From Camarhynchus parvulus (Eukaryota; Chordata; Aves; Passeriformes; Thraupidae): a DNA stretch of 64,000 nucleotides. The stretch covers positions 62,363,993 through 62,427,992 of the forward strand of contig NC_044573.1 of the NCBI RefSeq assembly GCF_901933205.1, given 5' to 3'. A program made the position numbers and the translations under genes. Positions 1 through 13,042 of this stretch are shown in pieces (position 1 is the stretch's first letter; each line of letters opens with the position of its first letter). The notes beneath the pieces are model-generated. The model was not told the origin of the DNA and searched no databases. It saw nothing but the letters and a program-made list of their open reading frames with translations.

Positions 1-3000
1 TAAACCAAACCACTTTCATATTTTCGCCTCTTCTACTTTCTTTTCTCCTCAAACTTTGTCTCGCTATCATCCAAAATGCCACAATCTCTATTGCTTGCAT
101 TCTTCTTTTATTTTACAATTTCTCACATACTCCTATATGGAATTTACCTGGTACCTAGATGCATTTGGTAATCAGTGTGCAGGATTGTGGTTTGTCACAA
201 CAAAGTTACTATCTATCTGGGGGCAATCAATGTGTTTCTGTACATTTGTTTGCTGATATTGTTTATATGGATTTCTTTGCTTATATCCAAGTACTCTTTT
301 ATGTATATCATAGCTTTGCAGTTATCTGAAGCAAAATATGGCAGTGGAAGTACCCTTGAAATTCTATTAGAGTACAAGAATTTATTCCCTTGTTGACTCC
401 TGCTCACAAATAAAAATTCCCTCTTTCAGTACTCTACTCTTATAAAACTGGAATTGGAAAGAACTGTTCTGTGTTCCCTATTGCAAAGCTGATGCTTCCT
501 GATGTTACTCTTTCTGTGGCTGTAGTTCTGGCATCCAGGGTAGCAGAAACCCAGGGAAGAGTCCAATAAAATCATGGTTTCTGTCCTCAATGTGTTTTCA
601 AAGAAGTTTTTCTCTTGGTAATTCAATTCCTAGTTATTTCATGTTTTTTTAACAACTTTAAAATAGTTTACTTGTGAGTGGAAAAATCTATAAATTCCAG
701 GGAACTGTTATAAAGTAGTTTTGCTCATAACTGAACAAAGGACTGGACCATGTTAAGCTAATCAGGTGAAATTAATGTCATTTGTTCCTTTTAAAGAAGA
801 AAGAGCTAATTTTTTAAAATCTACTTTGTAAATTTATTTGTAAGCAATGCTAGAGACTGTGTGTCTCCTCTGTGTAATACAAAGGTTTGTAATACAAACA
901 GATAATATCATATCAATACATACAGATGCTATCCATCCTTATGAAACCCATCAAGCATCTTGGAAGTCTTTACAGTGATCTAAGACATGGAGTGGGTTTT
1001 CCAAAAATATCAATAAACTGCTCTCTGAAATCAAATTTAACCATAATTACATTTTTCCAGATACTTGTCTATAAAATCTTTGCCTGCACACACAAAGAAG
1101 AGCTCAACCACCCAAACATGATGGTCACCTCTCTGACAATGTAAAACTTATGCTGTGCTTCTGGAGAATTTTGTACAAATATATTTGGTTTTCTGTATAG
1201 AAGTGTGAGAAGTGGTGCAAGTGGCTCACAGATTGCACTTGCTTTTTTAAGATAGTAGGGAGGAGGCCCTTATGTAAAAGCAATATTCTCATATAAACAT
1301 ACTCTCACAAAAATCCAGATGAATGCATTATTTTTGTATATATGGCTATCAGAATATGACAGAAGTCTTGTCCTTTGGTCACTGCTGAACTGGTGCATTC
1401 ACAATGCTGTTTTCTTTAGTGAAACAGGTTTTAGATGTAAAAAAGACTTGTCTCTTCACTCTCTTTTATTCATACCATGCATCTGTCATAGAAAATTTTG
1501 CATTAATTTTTATTGTTACAAAACTATTACCTTTGTAAATGCCACTTGTGAGCTGTTGGCTTGCCTGGTTGTACATTGAATTGTGGCTGAATTCTGCATA
1601 TAGTCAGGAAACAATAAATGAAAAGGCCACAAGCACAAGCAAAAACACGTTTCTCATTTTCTGATTTTTTTAAACAATAAGTAGCAGAAGAATATTTCTC
1701 AATAGTATAGGAAGAGAAAACTGTGAGCAAAAAGAAAAAAAAAGCAAATTAAGTGTAAAATATGACTCTAATGAAAAATTGCTTTCTTTAGATGTACATT
1801 TGCTTTGAAATCCATGCTGGGTCTCCTAGTACCTGCTGAGCTTAGCTTTAAGCCCTGGAGCTGTGATTTAAAATAATATATATTTGCTCTTTCATCTCTG
1901 TGCTCCATTATATCAATTTCCATGAAAACACCTGGAAGGATTCTTAGAGCTCGTCATGAACTCTGACTCTAGAGATTTTCATCTTTAAGTCCTGCTGTGA
2001 ACTGATACTACACATGCCACAATCTGTCTGTGGTTTCTTTCTAATCTTTGGAAAAAAAGGAAACATATATCACAGGAACCAGTACAAACCCATTCACCTG
2101 GCTAGCAGCCTTCTAGAAATTTGTTTCTTTTTGAGATTGCAATCTGAACTCATTTTTACTTAGAAAACTGATATAAGATGCTGATCTCCAAAGACATGGA
2201 ATTTGTAAATCCAGAAACTTTAGGCATGTTGATCCATCCAAAGTTGAGTACCTAATTTCCAAAAGTATTAAAGCTTTAAAGTATCTTTCACTTTTTCTTC
2301 CGCTTTTCCTTACTTTTTAATGGTCATCACAGGGGCCTTTTCTGCTGATGCTGGTAACAAGGACCTGAGGTCCCTCTCTTTATCAGATTTTTTTCAATTT
2401 CAAGGCCTTCATTGGCTGAAAACCCACAAAACTCTTAGAGACTCTTTTGTAAGTGAACGAGTATTGATTTCACTCAAATTAGATTAGCCACTAATCTTCT
2501 ACTGTTATTTAAGGGGCAAAGATAAAAACATCCTTTAGGTAGTTCTGTGGATTACATTATGATGATTATGTACAGGGTCCTTGGTAAAAATAAGTCATCC
2601 TCAGATGGTATATAATGATATTAGCAGGCAAATATTTGCAATATCATCCTGAATTTTAGAAGGGTGCTTAAATGCAATTTCTTTTCCAGAAGTGTTGAGA
2701 AATAGAAAAATTACGCAACATTTCCAATGCATCAGCTGGGTCCAACAAAGAACAAACACTCTTTAAGACTTCAGTGAGGAGGATTGTTTCCATAATTAGT
2801 TTTAATTTTACTCGCATAACTTCCAATCTTTTTCCATTCTTCAGATTTTTTTAAAAAAGGAATTTAAAAAAATCATTCTGAATTCAAACTGAGCTGTAGG
2901 TTGGCATTATTGGGGCAGTGATGCTATCAGCCATATGACTCATTCAACTACCAGTAAAGTAAATTCAAGTTGCTAATTTTGCAGAGTGAGAATTGTCCTT

Positions 3001-3184
3001 TGAACACAAAAGATGCCCTGGCTTTGTGAAGTTTAGGCTCTTGACTGCAATCTTTTTTTAGATATATTGATGAAACATGTACTGAAATGTGCAGGAAGAA
3101 TCTGGAGGAGTTTTGAACAATGATGTGCACACTGGTTTTTCTCTGTGTGTGAAGATAAGGCCCCTTGGCATTTCCTCCCTTATC
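1..3184. other. Noncoding AT-rich DNA, no gene seen
   Basis: Reading frames here are all under 90 codons, cysteine- and aromatic-rich in the way of random AT-rich translation, and resemble no protein I know. There is no recognisable mobile element and no long simple repeat, only short A/T runs. It reads as intergenic or intronic DNA up to the CR1 relic that begins near 3185. Confidence 0.7.
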
Positions 3185-3746
3185 CTTCATTAGGAGGAGT
3201 GCCACTGGCCGGTCAAGGGAGGTGATCCTTCCCCTCTGCCCAGTGCTGCTGAGACACATCTGAAGTACCAGGTCCAATCCTGGCCTCCCCCATCGAGGAC
3301 AGGAAGGGATGTACTGCAGAGACCTCAGAAAAGGCCCAAAGAGATGGTGAGGGGACTGATGCACTTGTCATATGAGGAGAGACTAAGAACTGGGATTCAG
3401 CACGGAGAAGAGAAGGCTCAGTGGGATTGCATCAATGCATATTAATAAATACCTGAAGGGAGGATGTAAAAAGGATGGAGACAGGCTCTTTTCAGGGATG
3501 CCTGGTGACAGGACCAGAGGCAATGCGTATATATGAAAACTCAGGATTCCCTCTGAATATCAATAAACAATTTTTCACCTAGAGGTTGACCAAGCATTCA
3601 CACCATTTTCCAGAGAGACTGTGGAATCTTCATCCCTGGAAACCATCTGGACATGGTCTTGGACAAAAAGCTGTGTGCGCTAGTGCTTTGGACTAAGTGA
3701 TTCCCAAAGGTCCTTCCCAACCTCAGCCATTCTGTGATTCTATGAC
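3185..3746 (+). mobile_element. CR1 LINE, 5'-truncated 3' fragment
   Basis: This is a relic of the 3' part of a Chicken Repeat 1 non-LTR retrotransposon. It follows the avian CR1 consensus from the C-terminal part of ORF2 (a stretch reading 'gggaggtgatccttcccctc' near 3218) through the region around 3425-3470 containing 'aaatacctgaagggaggatg'. It ends with 'cattctgtgattctatgac' near 3746, the hallmark CR1 terminus. The 5' end is truncated, as is usual for target-primed insertion. Stops and small indels break the reading frame. The open frame antisense to it (2948-3364) is not a gene. The exact 5' boundary is uncertain by some tens of bases. Confidence 0.9.
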
Positions 3747-4453
3747 CCAGATCCAAAATTTGGACTAGAAATGGTATTGGGAGCTGAGAATGAAGGACTG
3801 TGTCAGAAAGTCAGTAAGGCATTTGGTCTCTACTCTTCAAGACAGGGAGGGGCTGAGCTGGCTTTGCTTCTTTCCCAGGTGGCAGTTCTCTTGCTGCTGC
3901 AAATCCGGCAAACTTCTACTGTTGCCCATTTTCTGCCCCAACAAACCTCACCCCAGCCATACTGATCCCCAAAGCTTCTCAGCTTTCAAAAATATGAAAG
4001 GACCCTTAGCATAGTTTAATAATTTCATCAGTTCCTTCATAACTGGCTTCTAAAAACCACTACGATTAGCCATCTTCCAGGAAACAGAGCCTCTCCTTCC
4101 CAACTACAGCTATTTCCATAGCTGAATGTCAGGAGGAGAGCAGGAAAATATCCTAAAGGTCTTCTCTATGTCTAGATCTATCAAATATAAAGGTGCCCTG
4201 TCTGGACAGCCACTTCTGGGTCCATCCTTGACTCACAGGAGGAGCCAACAGTGGCTGTCTGTGTGGGATTTTTCTCAGAATGTAACAAGCTAGGGCCCAG
4301 CTTTTAAATCTGATTCAGTAGGAGATCCATCTTCTCACACTTGTTGGTCAGAAGTACCAGTGTGGGCACATACACTTGCACTGTAATGACTTGTGAAATA
4401 CTAGTATTATCTAAGCTGGTTTTCGGTGGTAATTTTTTCTCTAGACCTTCCTA
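3747..4453. other. Noncoding spacer between two CR1 relics
   Basis: This is the interval between a + strand and a - strand CR1 copy. Two overlapping frames of 64 and 74 codons at 3771-4014 have no recognisable content. I see no RNA gene or further repeat here. Confidence 0.6.
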
Positions 4454-5115
4454 AACACAGAATCACAGAATCCCAGCATCACTAGGTTGGAAGAGACCTT
4501 CAAGATCATCGAGTCCAACCCATATCCTAACACATCAACTAGACTGTGCAGGCACTGAGTCCACATCTCCCCTGGCAGACCATTCCAGTACTTTATTACT
4601 CTTTCTGTAAAAAACTTTTTCCTAATATCCATCCTATATTTCCCTTGGCACAGCTCAAGACTGTTTCTTCTTGTTCTGTCAGTTGCTGCTTAGAGAAAGA
4701 GACCAAGCCCCCATCTGACTACAACCACCCTTCAGGGAGTTGTAGAGAGTGATAAGGTCACCCCTGAGTCTCCTTTTCTCCAGGCTAAACACCCCCAGCT
4801 CCCTCAGTTGTTCCTCACAGAGCTTGTGTTCCAAGGCCTTCACCAGCCTTGTTGCCCTCCTCTGGATGTGCTCAAGCATCTCAATGTCCTTCCCAAACTG
4901 AGGGACCAGAACTGGACACAGCACTCAGGGTGGCCTCACCAGTGCCGAGTACAGGGGAGAATGACCTCCCTGCTCCTGCTGGCCATACTGTTCCTGACAC
5001 AGGCCAGGAGCCATTGGCCTTCTTGGCTGCCAGAGCACACCGCTGGCTCATGTTCAGCCAGCTGTTTACCACTATCCCCAGGTCCCTTTCTGCCTGGGCA
5101 CTGTCCAACCCACAT
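4454..5115 (-). mobile_element. CR1 LINE 3' fragment with ORF2 C-terminal remnant
   Basis: This is a 5'-truncated CR1 retrotransposon on the - strand, with its 3' end at about 4454-4475, where 'cacagaatcacagaatccca' is the complement of the CR1 tail. Read on the - strand, it retains the C-terminal part of the CR1 ORF2 protein (endonuclease/reverse transcriptase) in pieces. Around 4881-5118 the frames contain 'AERDLGI' and 'SRSREVILP'. Around 4679-4924 the frame contains '[16 protein letters not shown]' and '[20 protein letters not shown]'. Around 4560-4632 it contains 'DIRKKFFTERVIKYWNGLP'. These blocks occur in the order expected for CR1 but in different frames, so the gene is frameshifted and dead. 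It is better preserved than the copy at 3185 and therefore probably younger. Confidence 0.93.
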
Positions 5116-8100
5116 CATTCAACAACGTAGATATGGCAAATTTGAGGCTGAACTTCTTTTGTGGGACTTGATGTGGTCCCTACAAAAGGCCACGTGAGTT
5201 GGTTACTTAAAACCTTTTTCCCGATGTTTGCTTTAATCCTGGCAAAACATTAGACTATCTTTTATATAGCCTCATAGACAGCATTTAGTCAAAGCTGAGC
5301 ATAATGGCATTATGACTATTACGAGAATTTGATGAGTGGGGTTTGCTAAGTAGTTTAGAGATGTGAGTCCCATTCAGCCACTTGTCACCATCCCCACAGC
5401 CACAAATCCTCAGATCTGCTTGTAGAAATAGTGAGTCTACAGTGAGTTTTGGGATAATGTAAAGGATATTGTGATATTGCTTTACACAATAATTAAGTAC
5501 AAACTGAAGAAGAGAAACCTGTCTTTGTTCAGTGAGTGTTCAGATCAAGTGTGGAGAGTGGTCATCTCTTGTCTTTGTATCACATAGTCTTTGTTAATAG
5601 TCCAACTTCCCCACAATGGAATTTATGAACTGTAAACAGTTTTGTCAAACAGGTAAACACTTTATAGTGTCTATTCGAGAGAAAAAGAGATACCCCAGCC
5701 TCCTCAAATGACTTGCAGGGCGCTGGAAATGCAGTGCCAGTTGAATAATTTCAGTATCTTCAAGTACACTTTCTGATCTCTGGAGACGGAGTGCCTGGAA
5801 AAAGGAAAAAGCACAAAAATTGTCATTGGGACTGACTTAGTGTCTTTAGATTGATAGTGAGTTAAATAGAAGAGTAAATTCTCATTTTTAGGAGCAATTG
5901 AATCAAGCAACATAATGATACGACCTCTACATACAAACTTAAAAGCTGGGGACCTCCCAGGCTATTCCTGCAAATGGCTGTTAGCAGCTGTAGCAAATGA
6001 CTTAATTCTGGGAACTGCAAGTTATTGTTTAGTGTCATGAAGCCCAAGCAGCTGCAGAGAGTTACTTTGCCTGGAAGTGAGATATTTCTTCAGAGAATGT
6101 AGTAGAATAGGGATTTTTTGCTGTTGCAGTTCTGGAAGCCTCCTGGTCCTGTCCTGAGAAGACGTCTTGAGCCCTACCTCCCTTAGAACATGGCTTGCTA
6201 AGAGTAAAAGCTATTTGTTAAGTTTTCTAGATGCTACTAGCTTGAATTCCTATTAATGGCAGATGCAACAGTAATCTGTGATGTGACATATTTTCCAGAT
6301 ATATCTTTGCTCTGCATACTGATGTACTTGGAAAGCCTTTATATTTATAATTTTTTAAAAGAAAATAATTAATTAAAACATGAAGTTAACCACTGGGGAA
6401 ATAGTGAATTTATTTCAAAGCCTTCAGATCTGTTTATCATTTGGGAAAATATGCTCAAACTGAAACACAGCAAATGCTTTAATCACACACAAGCTACTGG
6501 CCTCAAAGAATGGTTGAAATTTGATGGTGAAAGGGGAGGCGAGATGAGTTCACCCTGAACTTCTTCCTGAACTTCCACTGGTTCATCCTGACTTCTCATT
6601 CTGTTAATAAATTCTGCTAATTCTGCTAATTAATTTGCTAGTAACATCTGTAGCATTACAAGAGTCTTCAGAGATTTACGATGCCTAGACTATTTGTTGT
6701 GCTAGTTCAGTAGTGTCCAAGGCTGGACATTAAATAAGTCCAGTTCACTTGATGTCCTCCAAGTACAGTAATTGCCTAATGTCTCTTGGATTAGTTCAGC
6801 CCATGTAGTGATTAAAAGAACTTATGTGAAGCTCAAAGTTGTTTTTCCTTCAGTCTAGCAACCAGAAATCACACTAGTGGGCCTAATTCTCTGCTCTGTT
6901 ATGTTGCAACCCTGCTGGTTTCAATAGAGTCATGCTGGTGTCGAAATGATTTAAAGGACCAGTGAGTGAAACATAGCAGCGGAAACATATCAACTATTTA
7001 AAAACCTTACGAAATCTGGGAAGCTGATTGGCAGGTCATTTTTATTTTTTTTAAATTCAATTTTATTTTTTTTATTCCAAGTAATGAATGCTCATATTTT
7101 GGGAGTTGCCATAAAAGTTAACAAAAACTGAGGTCTGGACTTTTTTTCTCTTGGGCATGTGTTTATCTTTGTTTCAGTTCATGATTGTTCCTTCCTTTAA
7201 GGGCATTCTTTGGTGCTTTGTTCAACACAAGGAGGCTCCTGCCATTTCCTCTGAGCAATGTGAATTTGTCTGGATCTACAAATGAGCAAAGAGAGTAATT
7301 TTCCTATTTTTATTTCACTTTGTATTGATTTTTCTGATTTGAATGTTTTTCCATATATTGTTTTTCATCTTCTCACACCCTAGCAAGATATTATCATATA
7401 TGATAATACAATCTGTTATGAAATTCTTAGGGCTTGCCAGCAATTTTTATTTGACACTTTAATAATGTCTTTAAGAGAGAAGTGGGAATTGCAAAGAACA
7501 AAGAATCTCCAGATGTCCTAAAAATGTATGACGTAGGATTTGCAGAATATTTTTCTACTTGAGAGATCACTAATTTTCATTTGAAACAGCACAATCCTTC
7601 ATTACCTTTTCCTGAATTAATATGAATACAAGTTCACTTACAGATTGTCTCTTAGATTAACCCTGTATCCTGGATGTGTCTGGTTTATTACTGAAAGTGC
7701 ACTCCTTGCTACTTCTATTCTTTGTGGGTTTGCAAACCTACTTTAATAAAAATGCAACGTATAAACACAATACTTCTTGCAGACAAGGAAAAGAATGTCA
7801 AGAAATTAACTATGAGGTTTCGGCATGTGTCTTCAGAATGGCAAGATAGCTCTCAGTTTCAGTGTTTTGTGCTGTTTGAATTGTGCTGTAGAGAGTCACA
7901 TGCTTTAAACTAACTGCTCCCGTGCAAGACTTGTATGTAGGAAATAGAAATGTGAAGTTCCTGTGGTGATTTTTTTCCCTGGGGGTTGAGCTGAGCCTAA
8001 AATAGAAAAATTCGTTCTCTACTCTTGTTTTCATCCTTAATTTCTTGTCACTTTTATCTACTTGTTTTAAAATCACCAGTAAGATATATATGGATCTAGT

Positions 8101-8906
8101 GGGTTCCATTATGTCTTCTCAAGGGTCAGTTAGTAGAAGGACGATGCTTGACCAGATGCTGTAGAGCATAGAGAAATAGCAATAAACAGACTATTTCAAG
8201 GAAACAATTTATAATTCCAACATTTTGTTAAAATGCCTTAATGTAAGCATTGCTTCTCACATGTCGCCAACCCTTGGGAGGGGTGATGGCTGTTGTTCTG
8301 GATGATTCTTGTCAGTGGAGTTCCACTGCTGGATTTATAGGGTAATCGGAAAAAATGGAGAGAGGAAACAGACTTTTTCTCTTATTCCTTCTTAAAAGCT
8401 TTTCAAGAGAGGTTTGTCTTTCTTTCATTTGTGGAACCCCTGCAGCTTCTTTTCCTCACTTACATTTGAAATTTTGGTAAAGCTTTTACTCACAATCAGT
8501 TCACATCTTTATCTCTTTTAATGTCAATTACATACTTTCAGTTTTGGGCAAACAATCCTGTAACTCATTAAGTTAAACTCCTTAAGAGTGGGTAGGATTT
8601 CTAAGGTGTATTTTACTTAATTTTTTTAAAAAATGTACATATACTTAAACCTTCTAATCATATTTTTGATAGCTTATTATATTTCTGAACTATGTAGGGA
8701 CATACTTTATAAATAGTTTCTGTCATAAATTTTATTTATGTAGCTGTTGGGCTGTGATTTGACAGTGAGGCACAAGGTTTTCTCTACTGAAATTGCAGAT
8801 TATGGCAGTCACAACAGTTTAAATATCTGTTGTTCTAATTAATGATATTTTAATTTTCTAGTTAACCCATAAGCTTATGGTCATTCATCTTCTCTGTTGC
8901 TTTTAG
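5116..8906. other. Noncoding AT-rich DNA, no gene seen
   Basis: Reading frames are short (99 codons at most, at 7810-8109 on the - strand) and unlike any known protein. I recognise no transposon. The only notable structure is a perfect 20-bp palindrome at 7389-7408, listed separately. Confidence 0.65.
7389..7408. repeat. Perfect 20-bp AT-rich palindrome
   Basis: The sequence 'tattatcatatatgataata' equals its own reverse complement over all 20 bases. It could form a short cruciform or be a dimeric protein site, but in AT-rich DNA such palindromes also arise by chance. Confidence 0.9.
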
Positions 8907-8978
8907 ATGTTTTAAATAACAAGAGTGCAGTCAGGAACCCAGCACGCAGTGTTATAAACCAGTATGCTGTTAGGAGGG
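8907..8978 (+). other. Candidate exon (72 bp), product unknown
   Basis: An exon-like segment follows a strong acceptor: a pyrimidine-rich stretch ending 'ctctgttgcttttag' at 8906. It ends before a weaker donor, G|GTAATT, at 8979. One frame is open throughout and reads 'NKSAVRNPARSVINQYAVRR' in its middle and end. Taken as an exon it starts with two bases of a split codon and ends with one, making it phase 1-1 and joinable in frame to the candidate at 9381-9470. I do not recognise the peptide and see no domain. The donor is not ideal and the segment is short, so this may be a chance arrangement. Confidence 0.22.
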
Positions 8979-9380
8979 GTAATTTTTTTAAGCTACTTTC
9001 TGGAAGCTGCCCATCCCCAGTACATGTACGTACTGTTGAGAGCTTAGTCCTATCAACCTGGAACCAAACTCCTTGCCTTCCTGGAAAAGAAAAAAAAAGG
9101 AGAAATTTCAGAACAGAGCAGTTTACTCAGATGAAATCAATATGAGCCAGGATGACTTCTTCCTTAGAAAACTGCTGTTGTTCTTAAAAAATTCAGAAAG
9201 CAGCTGCCTTTTGCTGAAAATGCCAATTTAATCTATATTTAGGAGAGAAAGTAGGTAATTTTTAACTTATAGGAACTTACTGAGTTTAATAGAAATTGTT
9301 TTGCATCTAAATCTCTCTGCTGGTAGCTGGCTATATGCAGAGAGATTTCCTTGTTAGTGTTGTGTGTTTTACGTCTACAG

Positions 9381-9470
9381 AAATGTCTTTCAACCTGGAG
9401 GACCCCGCTGTGCCTATGAATACTGGGATTCATTGCTGGCATGAATTGTCTCTTCAAAATACAGCAGGAG
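9381..9470 (+). other. Candidate exon (90 bp), product unknown
   Basis: This is the best exon-like segment in the window. It is preceded by 'tgttttacgtctacag' (acceptor, AG at 9379-9380) and followed by GTAAGT at 9471, a near-consensus donor. The frame is open throughout and reads 'MSFNLEDPAVPMNTGIHCWH' from 9383, then continues for ten more codons without a stop. The segment is richer in G+C than its surroundings. Its length is a multiple of three and its phase is 1-1, matching the candidate at 8907-8978. I do not recognise the peptide. It could be an exon of an unidentified gene, a lncRNA exon, or chance. Confidence 0.32.
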
Positions 9471-12400
9471 GTAAGTCTAACCAAAGTCAAAGTGGTAAGT
9501 CTGGAATTATCGCAGACAAGAAAACAATGGTTTTTTTTCCTTTCCTCATAGAAATGCAATTTAACTCTTATGATTGTTAAAAACACTTTGATGTACTGTT
9601 CTTCTTGGGGCTTGGTATGAATCGATTTCATTTGTGGCTCTGTGCTGATTAGAATGAAAGTTTCTGTGGGAGAGGGAAAGTGCAGCTACAAAAGACAGCT
9701 ACAAAAAAAAGCTTTCTAGAAGCTACACTCTTGCTTAACTTGTAATTAGTGGTAATTCTGTGAGTTAATGGGTGAGGCTGGTAAGGTGTGGGTTATGTGG
9801 GTGCTATAATGTTATTTTCTGGGCTTGTAAGGCATCAATTCTGTCTGCTTTTTACTTTTCATGAGGGATACAACTCTGTTGAAGACAATCCTGTAGGGTT
9901 GTTTTAATATCCAGATGGAGCCCATGATCAAGGAATGCTATGTAAGTTTAAAGTAGGAACAGCTGTAAAGTATCAAGGAAGAGAGTACAAGCTTGTTAAA
10001 ATTTTGGGTGCATGAAGAGCCTACACCCCGGAGACATGGAAATCTGAAGGTGAACATGGTGAAGGGTAGTGTGAGGAGGCTGAAGAAACCCCAGGAAAGA
10101 TGGGGGATTATGGGGCTGTTTAAGCTGCAACAAATTTTAGAGGTGAAAGAGATGCAGAAAAGTGCTTTTGAGCAGCTAACAACTTCTGAAGGAAGCCTAA
10201 TGTTGCAAGGAGATCAGGACTCCTCTTGAAGTCCTCTAACTCAGAAGATAAGTGGTATGGACAGTCTCCCTGCCTTAGGAAGGAAGAAGTTTAAAGATAC
10301 TGAAAGAGGAAATTAGAACAAACCTGATTGTTTCCTGGGAAAAACCTCACTGCCTCAGATGTGAGGTCTCCTATGTTTTCCATGTTTTGATCAGGCTGTT
10401 CACACCATTCTGGGGAAATATTGTTTTATGGTAGCAGAGCTTCTGTGCTGTAGGGCTTCCATATCCTAAACCTGTAGTTTAGATAGCTAAGTCCTCTATG
10501 TCCTTAGCTGAGATGATCATGATCATCACAAAAACAGTGTTCTGTCCTTCTGTCCATTCATATGGGAAGTGCTGTCAGTTTTGTAAAATTCCCAAGTACA
10601 AAATACAGATCATTCCAGGTAAAAAAGGCCATTAATCCAGCAGTAATGGAAACTTCTGAAAACACTGGTTTGAAAAACTCTATCTCTTCAAAGGAATTTA
10701 AGAACAATTTAAATAATTACTAGCTTCTAAAAGATACTTCTTATGGTTTTCAGATAATCTTTCCCCCTTGACCCTTATTTATTACTGTTGTGTGAACATA
10801 GTCTTTATTCCTTTGAATGTGTATAGAGAACTTTACTGCCCTACTTGCAGCCTTTAGGCCATTACAGATATTGTAAAGGTTTACCATTTTTCAAAAATCA
10901 AATACTGCCCCCAGGGTGCTTAGTATGACCTTATTAATCAGTAGATGGGTAGAAGGTTGAAATATTGGTGCTGCTTGAAACAAATATTCTAATAGGAGCC
11001 AGTGCTCTCTGGCAGGAAGCAAGCAGGCCAGAAATATCCTCTGTAGTTCTTGGTTAGTGTCTTTGATAATGCTCTCTTCTGGAGGATCTTTTTCTTTTGG
11101 GATGAGAAAGGAAACCATTTCAGTGGTACAACTATGGCAGCAGTGTGCCAGCTATTCTGCTCCTGCTTCTGCAAAGGCCAATTCCTGATGGATACTGGCC
11201 CCCAGGACCCCTAGTAACTAGCGGAGATGGGCCTGAACAAAAATTCCAAGCACAGTTTCTTAATTTCAAGGAAACTGTACCAAGTTTTTAATATCTAGGC
11301 CTTCATATAGGTGTTAAATTTCCCCATTATAAGCATGCAGTGGTCCAGGTAGAGGTAACTGAAGGCCTAATTTAGCAAGTTAATAAAATATATGTATGTC
11401 CATGCTAATTACCGGCTCTCTTTCTACTCATTGATAATTGATATGCTTTTTCTTGGGGTAATGAGTGTTTAGGTGGTTGAGAGTCTGAAGGTGTGTCCTT
11501 CATAGTATCACCATTCATAGTGAGCATTTCAAAGTCAAGAGAAGGAAATTATGTGTGTAGGTGGACCTGACACAACAAAACCTTTTTTTAATCTCAAGAA
11601 ATCCTAGAAAATATTTTCTGCAGTAGAATTGCACAGGTATCCTGAGGTCTTCTGAGGAAGCCTGGGGCATCAGCACACATGTTCAAAGTCTGCAAATCAG
11701 TCTTTGTGTTGGGCCAGTGTAGCCCAAAAATTGCTTTTGCCAAACTTCAAACTTACTTTGAAGTCACTAATGTTATATGAGGAGATTTCTGTATCTCACA
11801 ACAATCAGTGGAGCTCTATAAGCTCACTTGAAGAATGATGACAGTGACATTCCATTTGTACAAAAACAGGACAGGAAAAGTAGATGTTCTTTTGCAGAGC
11901 TCTAATGCACTCTGTAGAACATAACTTATTTCATGTAAACAGATATCAGAGGAAAATGGGCTTGAGGGGCACTTTGGTTTTGTGAGGAAGGATCCTGAGT
12001 AAATTTTTTGCAATATATTCAGTGACAAAAAGAAAATTATAGGGAAAACCAAAAAAAGAATTCAAGATTTTTTTTCTCCATGGAAATCTTGAAGATTAAA
12101 AGCAAAACTACAAAGCTTTTCATGAAAAAGTTCAGGGTTTAGATGTGAGGCATTTATCACAGGAGAAGAAATCATATTTTTGCATGAAACATTGCATCTG
12201 GCTTAAAATTCTAATGAATGATGGGGACAAACCACTTGATTCATTAGGTACATAATTCACTTAGAAAACCATCCTGTTCCTGTGTTGCTGACATCCATGA
12301 AAACACTGTCTTTCATGTCAGCAGACCTGGACTGAACTGTAAACTGTAAAAATAGAAATAATCTATTTATTTAGGAAATGTTAAATCTTCAAAATACTGA

Positions 12401-13042
12401 AAAGTTATGTGATATACTGAGTACCGTTGTTTCCCAGTGGCTTACAGAATTAGGAAAAACTGACTTTTATTTCACTCCTACATTTAGGAATTGTTGATAC
12501 TGTTCTTTGTTGCTTATCAGTGGAAATTTTTTTTCCCAAATGCTTTTGTGCTTTGTCTCACCATCCCTCAAGCACTGGAGGATTTCTGCATGAACTGGGG
12601 ACAAGACTAGAAGGGGTATGAGGAGACATTGTATTTGGAGCTCCTGAGAGCAAAACTTACATATGGAAGAAAAAAAGCTTTTGGAAGACATCCTATTGTC
12701 CCATTTTCTAAATCAGGGTTACAATTCCATCCGCTGCTGCAGCACTATGTTTTCAATGACCCTCAGAAACTTACCCAGCTTCATCCTAGCAGTACTTTGG
12801 GTTAGGTCCTGCCAACATGGTTGCAGAATCTGCCCGCTGTGCTGGCTGGGAAATCTCTGCTGGCCTGCAGCTTGTCCTGTTTTTACATTCACCCATAATC
12901 TACTGCTGTCTGGTTGAATAGTTATCTTCTCCTTTATGTCTGTCCTCATAAGAATGTACATTTCAGGCAGCACGCATAGTCCCTCTAAAGTTTGTCTCTG
13001 CTCACCTAAACAAGCTAAAATAATTTAGTTCTTTTCTTGTAA
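9471..13042. other. Noncoding DNA, no gene seen
   Basis: Reading frames are at most 84 codons and show no known motif. I recognise no mobile element. A 16-bp perfect palindrome lies at 10512-10527. If the exon candidates upstream are real, this stretch would be intron. Confidence 0.6.
10512..10527. repeat. Perfect 16-bp palindrome
   Basis: The sequence 'gatgatcatgatcatc' is its own reverse complement and contains two TGATCA cores. No functional claim is made. Confidence 0.85.

Noticed and set aside
2948..3364. 138-codon open frame on the - strand
   Set aside because: It runs antisense through a CR1 relic that reads on the + strand.
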